Positions 13,190 to 25,420 of a DNA stretch of 64,000 nt are shown here, one piece after another. Below the pieces are notes generated by a model. The model was given only the letters and a program-made list of their open reading frames with translations. It had not been told where the DNA came from and did no database searches. The number at the start of each line of letters is the position of its first letter. The first letter of the stretch is position 1. A program made the translations under genes and the position numbers. This DNA comes from Sipunculus nudus (taxonomy: Eukaryota > Annelida > Sipuncula > Golfingiida > Sipunculidae), in contig CM049322.1 in assembly GCA_026874595.1 (NCBI GenBank), positions 43,958,840 through 44,022,839 of the forward strand, in the 5' to 3' direction.

Positions 13190-16100
13190 ATTTATCATAA
13201 CTAGTTGTGAAAACATGTACAATAATTAAACGTCTGGATCAATCTGTGGGGCAAAACAAACATACCGCGTACGCCACCAGGTGTTCCAAGCTTCCAACTG
13301 GTATTCAATCTTTTATGCTTCTTCCCTTGGACTGTACCGTGTATGCACAAGATCTAAGTTTTGATTAGGCAGCCTTGTTATTGTATACAAGCACATGCGG
13401 ACTGTTCATGTGTCGTAATGGTATTGAGGGGCGGAATGGTTTTGTGCAGTCTAAATAAACTAGTGACGTGAGAATACACATATATTATGGGTAATGTCTA
13501 TGTTAATTAAATATACATTTCATACCGGTGTCTAGGTAAACTGATAGGATAGATCTATCCTCAGGATTTTTGGGACTCAACCCCATTCGTCTGGTACAAC
13601 TGGTTTATTGATTTTTGTTTCAGTTGCCGTGAAAGAAGAACTGTCAGATGAAAAGTTAAAAAGAAGCAAACGTGACCATGAATGCACTCACTTTAAGAAT
13701 ATGTTAGAGTAATGGAACATTACTTTAGGTTTTCATTTCATATTTATACTTGAGTACTAAGTAATCAGGAAAATAGCGACCTTATCTATAAACTCGTGTT
13801 TAAAGAGGATAAAAAAAACTAGTATATGGTATGTCCTTACATATGTTAACTAATATCTCAGTTTCCTGACATTAACAAAGAATAGGTTTATGAGTAAGAA
13901 TAGAAGGGTCCAAATAAGGAGGACTAACAACTAATCATTAGAGGTCCCCGGTCTGGGAAAGAGAGGTTCTAGACTGTAAAAGATGGTCTGAAACCCTTAA
14001 ACTTGGGCCCGTGCCCCTGCTCCCTCCCTATGGTTCCCCTTTTGATGGGTGCCTCTGAACCTAATGCATGAACTACAGCTATAGCAGACCTGGTACAAAG
14101 CCGGCCTCAAATTGCCCCGTTTCGTCAAACAGTAATTGCCTACAAAAAAAAAAAAAAAAAGAAGAAGAGCATGTGTGCCACGCAGCTTTATAGGTTTATG
14201 AAAATTAATCCTAGAAACATTTTTTATTCTTAAAATATGGTATTTTAAAGGGCTATGCGGCAGTGGAGTTAAGGTGTGGCATTCCCATCCGTTTGGCCAG
14301 TTCAGGTAGACTCTATTCCTTCGCACGAGAATAATCTAACTGGCCCAAGCCCATAGTGCCCTGACTCAGTCGGTCACGTTTGATCAGCCACGATTCCGAG
14401 AAATTAACAAACATAGGCAGTGTTAACAACCTGTCGTTACAATAAAAATAATAAAAGGTTTGCTCGTCGTAGTTCCAGTTGTTTTTCTATATAAATGAAT
14501 ATATAACATTTCCTGAATAAATGTTTCCCATATTTGATTCTAAGTTCATTTCAGTAATTGGTTCTGCCTGGAAGGTTTGCGTCATCCCTATTTGTACGTG
14601 TTTTATCAGTGGATGTGTTTTATCTCAACATAATTTGGAAATAATCCAATAAAGCACCGACTTGATTCTGTCGTGATCAGGCTCATGTTCCAGATTCAAG
14701 AATGTCATTAAATTATTCACAAAGATACATCCAATTATACACGAGCGAGCTTGAAAATAACAATCGTGAGTGCCAGCCGTTTGTATGTAGGCCATTAAAC
14801 AGACGAGCTTTTCCCCATTGGGGAGCAGTCCTGTTAAATCGAGACACAATTAAAGTCCCAAACTTCTCATTTATTTATGCACAGGTCTAAGTTTGAAACA
14901 AATGAAACTAGGGCACCTTAACTTTTATGGTACACAGTAAATCTATAACCCACATGAAGCACCCGTTCGAGCAATCATGATTTATTTGTTAACAAGTTTA
15001 TTAAAGAAAAAGAGTAAAAACAATACAGCAATAGATGTATACAGGTACAGAAACAAAAAAAAACATACATATGTGAACAAACTTATCATTGGCTATACGT
15101 TTAACCTGTCACCCTATCGATCATGTTTTATTTGTAATAAACTTAGTCTCCGAGAGGGTCATTTAGAGTCGGAACAAGACTGTTTCCGAGATCTATCTCG
15201 GTGGTCGTCCCTTGAATTATGAGGGTTCAATCAAATATGCATTCGATTTAAGACATAAACAATCTCGCCTAACGAAGGGGTTACAGGCAGTGGACTATAA
15301 GGGAGGGATCAAAATAAATTCTTGACTTTTTTTCTGCATTTAAAACCCTGTATTAATATGTTCTCATAAACGTTCGTCCAATTTTACAACCGATACCTGT
15401 AGGCTGCTAATTGTTAGATGCCAGAACCAGCAAACAGGTAAAATTTAGGATTACTAACAAACAGACAGACGTACCATTAAAGAGACGCAAGATTGGGACC
15501 AGTCTAAATCAAGTTATGGAGACTATCCAGAGGAAGAAATTGAGCCTGGATTTGTGAAGATAGGACTTATTTTGATACAGTTATATAAAAAAATAAAATT
15601 TGAGTTTACTTGATAACCTTAACCTTTGACCTACATTGACCAAAATCAACAGGCTCCTGTAACTTTTGATTTTCCATAAAAAAAAATATAAGTTTGAAAG
15701 CGCTTGGTGCAAGATTACGATCTGTAGAGCGCAACAGACAGACAAACAAACATAGGGAAAGCCCAACATGCCTGCTGAAATTCAAATTTCTGGCAAGCAA
15801 AGAAACAGCCTTTCGGTAGTATCAGTCATATCTTTGTATTTTAGTAACAGTTGAAAGCGCAGGCATATTATCTGTTGCTGAAATCTTTAGGAGAGATGGG
15901 AGGTTCATCAAATATATCAACAAATCAATACATCGAGTCAACAAAATTTGGCCGAGACCAAAGGGGATGGGGTTATAGGAACTCACACAAGTGCCAGTTT
16001 CTCTTTGATATTACTGTGGGTGTGCTGAAAATACCTGGGCCTCAGTGCGAAGGATGGAATGCATAAAATCCATAAAATGTGTAAGCTTATAACACTACTA

Positions 16101-16574
16101 GTCTGGTAAATACAAGGTTGAATCCAGAACAAATTGCAACCGAAGGGAAATTCTAGAAATAACATATAATGGAAAAAGTCATTTAATTGAATAATTCCTA
16201 CTGTCTTATTAACGATTTTACATTAAATATGTGCAAGCCAAGTCTTGGATTTACCCTTATGAATGACCACTGATTTTAAAGATCTCCTGATTGTCTGTCT
16301 ATTGCACCTACTAAGATTCCAAATTTACCAGTATAAACTGATTTAATTCGAGGCTCGAAAATAAGCCTTGCCAACGATAACCATTTAACCGTAAATAATC
16401 ACACGCTCGCACCCGAACATGAACAGACAAAACATAACATAACTCAGTTAACTAATGTGTGTCAGTACTTTGCACGAAACCTGCGGGTAGCGACCGAACT
16501 TATTGATACATGTAATGAACTGCCCAGTGCACCACCATCCCCGGATGCGCCCCTGAGAAATCTAACCTCAATGA
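13190..16574. other. Non-coding stretch
   Basis: No supported gene. It contains a 17-bp A-run at 14144-14160 and a stretch near 15605-15760 with the TTGACCT / TGACC words common in bivalve dispersed repeats. Short frames have no recognisable content. Confidence 0.4.
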
Positions 16575-16739
16575 GGTCGAATGTGCAAAAATTATTCACC
16601 TCCAGGGGGTCGGGTGTAACCAGATTATTTATCTCCAGGAGTTCGGGTGTGATTAAATTCTCCACTTCCAGTCGTTCGATTGTGAAAGGATTCTTTACCT
16701 TCAGGATGACGAATGTAATGCCCCTACCATTCAAGGACA
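16575..16739. repeat. 33-bp minisatellite, 4 units plus a partial
   Basis: Units begin at 16575, 16608, 16641, 16674 and 16707 (partial) and align as GGTCGRRTGT...TCCAGG variants. The period is a multiple of three. On the minus strand the frame stays open, giving 11-residue repeats of the form LEVxNLxTPxx. The second member of the segmental duplication starts exactly at the unit-1/unit-2 boundary. Confidence 0.8.
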
Positions 16740-18445
16740 GGTTTTGAAATTTGTACTACCCTCTGAAGTTCCTCTGAAGTTTACCTCCAGAAAAGTCAAC
16801 TTCTGGTAAGAATTGAGGGCGGACATTTACTAGAAAGTCTTTATTCTGGAGGTCACATGTTTCTTCACAGGCACGGACTGAAAAAATGGATGGTCAATGG
16901 ATAGGTCAATTTGCTTTATTAACAGAAAATGTATTTGATTGGTTCGATAGGGTGGAGTGCGATGGCCATGAGGCGCGCCTAGTCGTCTGCAAAAATGTGG
17001 AATCGGGTAAAAGTCAACAAAAAAATGTGTTCAGAAGATTGGATTATTCATGGAATGTAATAGTAAGTTTTGATCAAAATCCTTCTTCTATAACCAAAAG
17101 TCATTAATTGTTCTATCAATATTCCATGTTATAATGACATATATCACAGTTGTAAGCGATCAGTTATGCAATCACAGACTTAGATATATGTGGGTTTCTT
17201 AATTGTGTCTATTGGAAATACAAGCGAAATAGACATTTAAGGTTAAACCATATATTTTATTGGGACAGAATGAGAAAGCTGAGATAAATAGAGTTTATCG
17301 CTTAGAGTTGTAATCTGGCGAAATGGTTCTTCACCAAGATTTTGTCTCAAACACGTGTTATAACGGAAATAATTATATATATATAAAGGATTAAACTTTA
17401 CTTTTAAGTAAATATCGAACAAACCGGATTGTGGTCAGATTTTTTTCGAATATTTTCTTGTTCTAAAATTCTAAAAAAGGAAGAAATTTAAAACATAATG
17501 GGAATGGGGAAAACTGTTGACACACACCTTGTTTTTAACTTAACTTGTTTTGAATTTCACCCACACAAAATATAAAAATTTTAGGCAATCTTGCATATAT
17601 TGGTACTTAAATATTGGGCCATATGATCAAACGAAATGTAACATGGCCCAACTCCAGTTTGAATTAACTTTCTGCTTCAAATGTTATTTATTAATTACCC
17701 ACTACTAAAGTAAGAGCCATTTTGTTACAAGATCCTGAGGTCGAAGATGAAGGTTATCATCTTTGATCAAGGGCCAAGGTCACATGATCATCATTCTACA
17801 AAAACGTCCAAAAATATCTTTATAGACACATTTAGCTTAGCGTCGAAACTAATGGGTCCTTAATTAGAGAATCTCTTGCCCTCATTGGTTCAGTTAACTA
17901 GAACACCACCGTCACATCTTCGTTCAGGGGTTCTAAACATCTGAAAAGTGGTTACAGCCATGGTTATCTAACAAAGCACTGTGGGGAGCTTACTCAAAAA
18001 GTGCAGGCTGTCATCCTCTCAGGGAACTCTTACTGTTTAGCGTATTGCTGGTTCTAATCATATCTGTTTTGATATTTTGGCTGTCAATAAATGAATTGTG
18101 TACGTGCAGCGAGGGAGCACGCTATACTTCGCTTACGAGATGCTACCTTTGAGCAAGATTTTATTTTTTACTATGGGGAAGGGAGAAACATTTATGCTCC
18201 TGAAGCGGACTTGCTTTGCCAGTTCACACATATGGCTGTCATTTAGGCACGGTTTTAACAAATGCAGACCACGAAACATTAACAAAATTTGGTATACTAT
18301 ATTTTCTAATCTTTGCGTTGTCCAGAAAACCTTATTCCACTTAAAACTTTGCACTTGAAATAATAATTCTATGGAACACGCCATCCGGAAAGTGCGCTAC
18401 AGTGATATTTTGCTTAATAATCTATTAGACGGTTTGTGTTGTTAA
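16608..18445 (+). repeat. Segmental duplication, copy 1
   Basis: A 1.84-kb block repeated at 20262-22097 in the same orientation with only scattered substitutions and 1-2 base indels, so it is recent. Both copies run from inside the 33-bp minisatellite to the sequence GACGGTTTGTGTTGTTAA. Confidence 0.95.
16871..17062 (+). CDS. Candidate internal exon, unknown product (copy 1)
   Basis: A 192-bp open segment sits between a good acceptor (CATGTTTCTTCACAG, ending 16870) and a consensus donor (GTAAGT from 17063). It is phase 0 at both ends and encodes 64 residues including ENVFDWFDRVECDGHEARLV. The duplicate at 20525-20716 is identical. The protein is not recognised and no neighbouring exon was found, so this could be chance or a piece of a mobile element. 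Confidence 0.3.
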
Positions 18446-18818
18446 AGGCCAAGCACTAACACCCCTGGTTTGCCAGGCAGAATCTACCCTGTATACTCTG
18501 TAAAGGCATCTGTTAATTAGCCACACCTCATTATTATCTAATCAAGTGATCACCCTGTTGTGTCACTTGTGTCCAGCTATCTCCTGCCTAAACTCTGGTC
18601 CTGGACAGCAAGAAATCTGTGCATGCATAGCTAAGCCAGTTTCCAGTGCTTATACAGCTTGTGCCCGGATCTGGGGCATTTTTATGAGTAGGTTCAGATT
18701 TGCAAGTTATAATCTCTGTCTGTCTAAAAAACTTTCACTAACAGTTGGTTGCAGATGGTTTATCGTAATGTCTTTTACATATTTTTAGCACCCATGACAT
18801 CCAGTGTATGACGAATAA

Positions 18819-18834
18819 AATAATATATATATAT

Positions 18835-18908
<74 letters not shown>
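18819..18908. repeat. (TA)n microsatellite
   Basis: A long TA tract of about 40 units with one TTACA interruption near its start. Confidence 0.95.
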
Positions 18909-18911
<3 letters not shown>

Positions 18912-19167
18912 CTTTCTCTATCCGACTGACGCAGACAAACACTCTCTCTTTGACACACAAACACACCCACTCTCTCTCTGACACACACAGACATTCTCTC
19001 TCTATCTCTGACACCCACACCCACACACATTCTCTCTCTCTCTGACACACACATGCGCACTCTCTCTCCGAAACACAGACATTACCACTATCTCTGACGC
19101 ACACTTTCTCTATCTCTGACACACACACATTCTCTCTCTCACTCGCTCACTCTCTTTCTCTCTCTCT
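18909..19167. repeat. Degenerate TCTC/ACAC compound repeat
   Basis: An irregular alternation of TCTCTC runs with GACACACA blocks, about 30-bp periodic in places. It leads into the inverted-repeat element on its right. Two overlapping minus-strand frames of 90-117 codons are translations of this repeat. Confidence 0.85.
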
Positions 19168-19312
19168 CAGGGCACTACACAAAATTATATTATGGAAACT
19201 ATTCACCAAACTTTTCATAAAATAATGAAAGTATACATTATTTATTGGCAATTTAAATGAAATAATTGTTCTTAGTGTGCATTTAGATGTATATGTTATA
19301 CTGTGTAGTGTA

Positions 19313-19337
19313 TTATATATATATATATATATATATA
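19313..19337. repeat. (TA)n at inner end of left arm
   Basis: A short TA tract that closes the left inverted arm. Confidence 0.9.
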
Positions 19338-19997
19338 CTTATACCCTATAAGAAAATAAATGTCACCATACTATTTCTTACATATAAAAATCAAACTATA
19401 TATTCAATATGTTCAGTATTGTCAGTGATCTTTGCAGTGATTTAATGTCTCTGTTTAGCAGTGGACACAGAGTAAAAATGCGCAAAGGTGAGGAGAATTG
19501 TGAACTGGATGATAGTGATCAAACAATTTGTATGGAGGCAGAAACCATGGAAGAAGAACTGGTCCACCAATTACTATGCTCTAAAATTGTGCTACCAATC
19601 TAAATATATTTTGTATTTGCCATTGGTATATATTATTTTCAAAAAACATGTACTGTGTACACATATTGGAGAATATTGCAGAACTCGTTCTCTTTGTAAA
19701 TATACCTAGCTTCATATTTATATACTTTATAAATTGATTTGTCCAGATATTAACACACCATAGAAAAATCAAATCATTCTATATTCAGTTGGTCTTCATA
19801 AGTGTTTCCTCTTCTTTTTTTGTTACAAGTGCAACCATCAATAATAAATTTGAATTGTGTTTGCATGTTTGCCCTGAAAATAATTGTTTATGTGTCTTTA
19901 GAGGCAATGCTGATACATATTGCATATAGTTTGATTTCTTATGTGTTTCAGAGATAGTATGGTGATATTTATCATCTTACAGGGTTTAACTATAATA

Positions 19998-19998
<1 letters not shown>

Positions 19999-20060
<62 letters not shown>
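19999..20060. repeat. (TA)n at inner end of right arm
   Basis: About 30 TA units that close the right inverted arm. Confidence 0.9.
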
Positions 20061-20261
20061 TACACAATATAACATATACATATAAATACACACTAAAACA
20101 TTTTCCTTCAAATAAAATTGCCAATAAACAATTAATAACACTTCATTTTCTTATGGATAGTTTGGTAAATAGCTTCCATTATATTACTTTGTGTAGTTTC
20201 CTGAGAGAGAGAGAGAGAGAGGGAGAGAGAGAGAAAAGGGGGAAAGAGAGAGAGAATAGGC

Positions 20262-22097
20262 GGTCGGGTGTAACCAGATTATTTATCTCCAGGAGTTCGG
20301 GTGTGATTAAATTCTCCACTTCCAGTCGTTCGATTGTGAAAGGATTCTTTACTTTCAGGTTGACGAATGTAATGCCCCTACCATTCAAGGACAGGTTTTG
20401 AAATTTGTACTACCCTCTGAAGTTCCTCTGAAGTTTACCTCCAGAAAAGTCAACTTCTGGTTAGAATTGAGGGCGGACATTTACTAGAAAGTCTTTATTC
20501 TGGAGGTCACATGTTTCTTCACAGGCACGGACTGAAAAAATGGATGGTCAATGGATAGGTCAATTTGCTTTATTAACAGAAAATGTATTTGATTGGTTCG
20601 ATAGGGTGGAGTGCGATGGCCATGAGGCGCGCCTAGTCGTCTGCAAAAATGTGGAATCGGGTAAAAGTCAACAAAAAAATGTGTTCAGAAGATTGGATTA
20701 TTCATGGAATGTAATAGTAAGTTTTGATCAAAATCCTTCTTCTATAACCAAAAGTCATTAATTGTTCTATCAATATTCCATGTTATAATGACATATATCA
20801 CAGTTGTAAGCGGTCAGTTATGCAATCACAGACTTAGATATATGTGGGTTTCTTAATTGTGTCTATTGGAAATACAAGCGAAATAGACATTTAAGGTTAA
20901 ACCATATATTTTATTGGGACAGAATGAGAAAGCTGAGATAAATAGAGTTTATCGCTTAGAGTTGTAATCTGGCGAAATGGTTCTTCACCAAGATTTTGTC
21001 TCAAACACGTGTCATAACGGAAATAATTATATATATATAAAGGATTAAACTTTATTTTTAAGTAAATATCGAACAAACCGGATTGTGGTCAGATTTTTTT
21101 CGAATATTTTCTTGTTCTATAATTCAAAAAAGGAAGAAATTTAAAACATAATGGGAATGGGGAAAACTGTTGACACACACCTTGTTTTTAACTTAACCTG
21201 TTTTGAATTTCACCCACACAAAATATAAAAATTTTAGGCAATCTTGCATATATTGGTACTTAAATATTGGGCCATATGATCAAACGAAATGTAACATGGC
21301 CCAACTCCAGTTTGAATTGACTTTCTGCTTCAAATGTTATTTATTAATTACCCACTACTAAAGTAAGAGCCATTTTGTTACAAGATCCTGAGGTCGAAGA
21401 TGAAGGTTATCATCTTTGATCAAGGGCCAAGGTCACATGATCATCATTCTACAAAAACGTCCAAAAATATCTTTATAGACACATTTAGCTTAGCGTCGAA
21501 ACTAATGGGTCCTTAATTAGAGAATCTCTTGCCCTCATTGGTTCAGTTAACTAGAACACCACCGTCACATCTTCGTTCAGGGGTTCTAAACATCTGAAAA
21601 GTGGTTACAGCCATGGTTATCTAACAAAGCACTGTGGGGAGCTTACTCAAAAAGTGCAGGCTGTCATCCTCTCAGGGAACTCTTACTGTTTAGCGTATTG
21701 CTGGTTCTAATCATATCTGTTTTGATATTTTGGCTGTCAATAAGTTACATGTGTACGTGCAGCGAGGGAGCACGCTATACTTCGCTTACGAGATGCTACC
21801 TTTGAGCAAGATTTAATTTTTACTATGGGGAAGGGAGAAACATTTATGCTCCTGAAGCGGACTTGCCTTGCCAGTTCACACATATGGCTGTCATTTAGGC
21901 ACAGTTTTAACAAATGCAGACCACAAAACATTAACAAAATTTGGTATACTATATTTTCTAATCTTTGCGTTGTCCAAAAAACCTTATTCCACTTAAAACT
22001 TTGCACTTGAAATAATAATTCTATGGAACCCGCCATCCGGAAAGTGCGCTACAGTGATATTTTGCTTAATAATCTATTAGACGGTTTGTGTTGTTAA
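20262..22097 (+). repeat. Segmental duplication, copy 2
   Basis: Partner of 16608-18445. Its left edge follows a GA-rich microsatellite and falls on a 33-bp minisatellite unit boundary. Its right edge is at TTGTTAAC, after which the two flanks differ completely. Confidence 0.95.
20525..20716 (+). CDS. Candidate internal exon, unknown product (copy 2)
   Basis: Identical to 16871-17062, with the same acceptor and GTAAGT donor. See that entry for the reasoning and doubts. Confidence 0.3.
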
Positions 22098-22506
22098 CAA
22101 CAAGACGGGTCCTTGTTATATTTAACAGTCGCTTGGAGGGAAAACATGTCAGCAAATATGGGGTAAAGATAATAGACTCGTTTATGTATAACCACGCGGT
22201 AACCATGTATATATAGATAGTCCAGCTCCACCTAAGGATCACTATATAGGGTTCCGGTTTAACTTAATATATCATTAAAACACGAGCAGAGCTTCCATGG
22301 TGGAAATTTTTAAATGTATTTGAGACAATTAATAAACATTTATATGATTAAAAAAAAACACGAAAAAAATGACTTTATTTTATAGAACTTCTGATAAAAC
22401 CATAGTCGTTACGAATGTTTACATGTTGAACATTCGAGATAAAAAGGGGTGTTTGACAAAACATGATACACACACATGGTTAGAATACATATTAGAATAT
22501 TAATAA

Positions 22507-22507
<1 letters not shown>

Positions 22508-22566
<59 letters not shown>
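22508..22566. repeat. (TA)n microsatellite
   Basis: About 28 TA units that directly abut the left end of the hAT-like element. Confidence 0.95.
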
Positions 22567-22567
<1 letters not shown>

Positions 22568-24131
22568 CCCTGCGCGGGCCGAAAAATTGAACCCGCACCC
22601 GCGCCGCATTATGCCCTTTCAACCCGCAGCCCGCCCCGCAATTAAATTAAAAAAATCAGCCCGCCCCGCCCCGCAGTTACTGTGATTCTTTGAGCCCGCA
22701 CCCGCCCCGCAAAATTTTCTTTTAGCCTGCACCCGTCCCGACCCTCATTTTTTTATGTTTCCGGCTCCCAGTCCAGCCCGCAAAATAATTAAAAAAAAAT
22801 TTGGATCCAAAGGTTTACATATCAAGAATAATTTTACAACACATATATAAGCCGCGCATATAGGCCTTATTATTCAAATATATATGAAATGGTTGATGAT
22901 TGGAATGAAAAATTACTTAACATAGGTTTTTTTTGCAATCATTCAAACCAAAATGCATGAATTATTTTTTAAAGACATGTTTGATTGGTTAAATTGATTT
23001 AATATATACATAATAATTTAACAAACCTTAAATATGTTTTCGTATTTTATAGGGGAAATAAAGAAATCTTTGATTTATTGTGTCTCTTCCTACGTAAATT
23101 TATAAAAGAAAAAGTGAAGAAAAAAATTAGATTTCTTCAAAGTATGTGTACCCAAAGTTTCCCTTTGGAATAGTTTTGGCTAATTACAAGCAATCAAACT
23201 TCTGAGAAGTGTTGCTGGTTTAAACCTTTTCCGTCATAATCTGCTAATTAGCTGAAACTGAGACTAATCAGGTCAAGGGAGTAAAGGGGTAATCTGACCG
23301 ATGTGGCATTAGGTTCAGGATGTTCACTTAGATAGACATGACCAGAGCGGTATTTCTTATAGAAGTCCTCACTACATTATGTAGTGCCCAAACAGGGATT
23401 TGACCAGCCTGTGGTCAATGTCAGTTACAATTAGACAGCACATGGAGTTCAAATGAGATAAGTAGTCCACCTTAGGCTTTGTTGAGTTCTAGGTCAATTG
23501 AGTCACCTACAGAGCCAGCTGTAGCCACAAACTGTCTATTACAACATCGAAGGTAATCAAGCCCTTGCTTCACTAACAGCAATATTATGTGATATATAAG
23601 ACCTGTCACAAGTACAGGGTTAAAATCCATATACAACATCAGGCCAGGTAACTTTATACAAAGTTATGACCAGCTTTCAGTGCAAGGACAATTGTTTAAA
23701 ATCCATGTTTCAAATTAATGCATCATCTATTTTGTATAACAGATTGACGTTATAGCTAGAAAAAAAAATTGCATAGCGTTGTTACAACTGTCAGTCAGTG
23801 TAAGGGATTATTGGGAATAAATTAACGTTTATTCAAATATATATTTTCATATTACTGTTTTTTACAACACCTGAATCATTTAATACAAATATATCAATAA
23901 CTTCAAAAGATAGTTTTTTTTTAAAGTAGGATTTTATATTTATGTTCTACTGAACTGCCAGATCATCAACCCGCAACCCGTCCCGTCCCATACAAACTTT
24001 ATTTCGGCCCGCCCCACATTTTCTTAGATGTAGCCCGCCCCGCCCCGCTAAGAATCCTATGCGGGGGCCCGTGGGGCCCGTGGGCTGCGGTCCCCCGCGG
24101 GCTGCTGGTCAAAACCCGCTTCGCGCAGGGC
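22567..24131. mobile_element. Non-autonomous hAT-like DNA transposon with CCCGCCCCGC subterminal repeats
   Basis: The ends are short inverted repeats, GCCCTGCGCG on the left and CGCGCAGGGC on the right. Inside each end are dense GC-rich words: CCCGCCCCGC in the left ~230 bp and CCCGCCCCGCCCCGC near 24030-24047, set in otherwise AT-rich DNA. Repeated GC-rich subterminal motifs inside CAGGG-type ends are known in hAT elements (family knowledge). The interior has no transposase frame. No clean 8-bp target duplication was found, since the left flank is a TA tract. Confidence 0.55.
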
Positions 24132-24251
24132 CCTTATTTATATATAATGTATCATATACAGTTAGTTTTACTTGATGTACTTCAGAACCGTTTCGTGAGT
24201 ATAGCTGACTAGCCGGCTCACCCTTCAGGCACTAACTCTTAGTTATTATAT

Positions 24252-24253
<2 letters not shown>

Positions 24254-24310
<57 letters not shown>

Positions 24311-24311
24311 A
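24254..24311. repeat. (TA)n(TG)n compound microsatellite
   Basis: A TA tract passing into a TG tract. Confidence 0.95.
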
Positions 24312-24559
24312 ATGTGTATGTATAACAACTTCATTACGAATTTCCAATTTCTTCATACCATGACTCCTGGAAATATCTATTGCATCATGCTGATCGAAAA
24401 ACTATAGGTAGGTCAAGGCTATATATACACACGTTGTTATAAGTAAGCTTGTTGGCATGTGTTAAATACTTGTCCTCTCACAATTAGGCCGAAAGTGGAC
24501 AAAATCTTCATTTTTCTTATCACAGGAAGCGCTGTTATTTCGTATACTTACACAGATTA

Positions 24560-24835
24560 GAGCTCCGCTACCTTTTCTTTAAAATGATGATTATGTGCAA
24601 GATGCTGCGAGAGCCCTGCACTAGAAGTGTGGTTATTCACTGTGAGCTGTGGTTATATGACGTCACATTCACACAGGCGAGCTACAGCAGACAGAGACCA
24701 CTTTGTCCAAGCTTCAACAGACAGCGCTCAGATTGGCGACCAGCAACACGCAATGCTGTGAACGTCCTGAATTATAGAGAATCTTTCCACTTGCCATACA
24801 GGAGCCTTTCGAAGTTCAACCATGTCTAAGTAAGT
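24560..24835 (+). promoter_or_regulatory. Candidate promoter and first exon of an unidentified gene
   Basis: A local rise in GC contains the full CRE palindrome TGACGTCA at 24658-24665. About 160 bp downstream an ATG at 24822 reads ATG TCT AA directly into GTAAGT (24830-24835), a textbook donor. This looks like a 5' UTR plus the first two codons of a spliced gene that continues to the right. No following exon was recognised, so it is tentative. Confidence 0.35.
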
Positions 24836-25189
24836 TTTCAACCGTTTTATATATCATTTTATGTCATTATATAAACATGTCAACCCCACCATCTTATAGT
24901 TAGTATTTAGGCTAGCAAAAAATTAAATAAGCAAGCCAATGCATCATATGTAAAATACCTTATATGATACATAACTAGGCATATGCTGGTTTAAAAAAGA
25001 GGGGCGTTAATGATTATATGGAAATTTAAACCGTTTAATAACGTGACAGTCGCGGCACAAAGGGGACATGGGGATAGATTCCCCCCCTTCCCCAGTCAGA
25101 ATCATGCCTCCTGCCCACTCAGCTCCTGTTGTAGAGTGACCTGAAGGGAGTGGCTATTTTTGTTTACCTAGTTGGTTAGGCTATTATTT

Positions 25190-25420
25190 TTAGCTCAGCT
25201 GACTGAAAGTCAACTGAGGCATAGGTATGGCGCTTTGTCCGTCGGCCTTCCGGTTGTCCGTTAGCAGGGCATAAATCGTAACTGTTGTACCTTAAAAAAT
25301 CTTTGAGGATTTTTTAGTCTATACCCAAAAATATCTAGGGAGGTCCATAAAGAATCTCCTTGGAAACTTGAAATTAGGTCACTGTGTCCTATATGCTCCG
25401 AGCATTAGGGCTGGTAAGTA
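25190..25420 (+). repeat. Dispersed-repeat-like block starting with a hairpin
   Basis: CTCAGCTGACT (25194-25204) pairs with AGTCAACTGAG (25208-25218) with one mismatch and a 3-base loop. It is followed by GGCGCTTTGTCCGTCGGCC. The layout resembles the edge of a common bivalve repeat (recalled, not searched). No second edge was found. Confidence 0.35.

Larger units (their letters stand above)
19157..20214. mobile_element. Long terminal-inverted-repeat element (MITE-like), ends in CT/GA repeats
   Basis: The left arm (about 19157-19312) is an imperfect reverse complement of the right arm (about 20061-20214). Left reads CTCTCTCAGGGCACTACACA; the reverse complement of the right reads CTCTCTCAGGAAACTACACA, then both continue through ATTATGGAA and TTTATTGGCAAT. 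Both arms end inward in (TA)n tracts. The ~700-bp interior has no transposase. Because the outer (CT)n and (GA)n are themselves inverted, they belong to the symmetry and are not a target duplication. CAGGG/CAGGA termini would fit a hAT-type element, but this is inference. Confidence 0.6.

Noticed and set aside
18775..19128. Two overlapping minus-strand frames with CVSERE-type repeats
   Set aside because: They translate the TCTC/ACAC and TA microsatellites.
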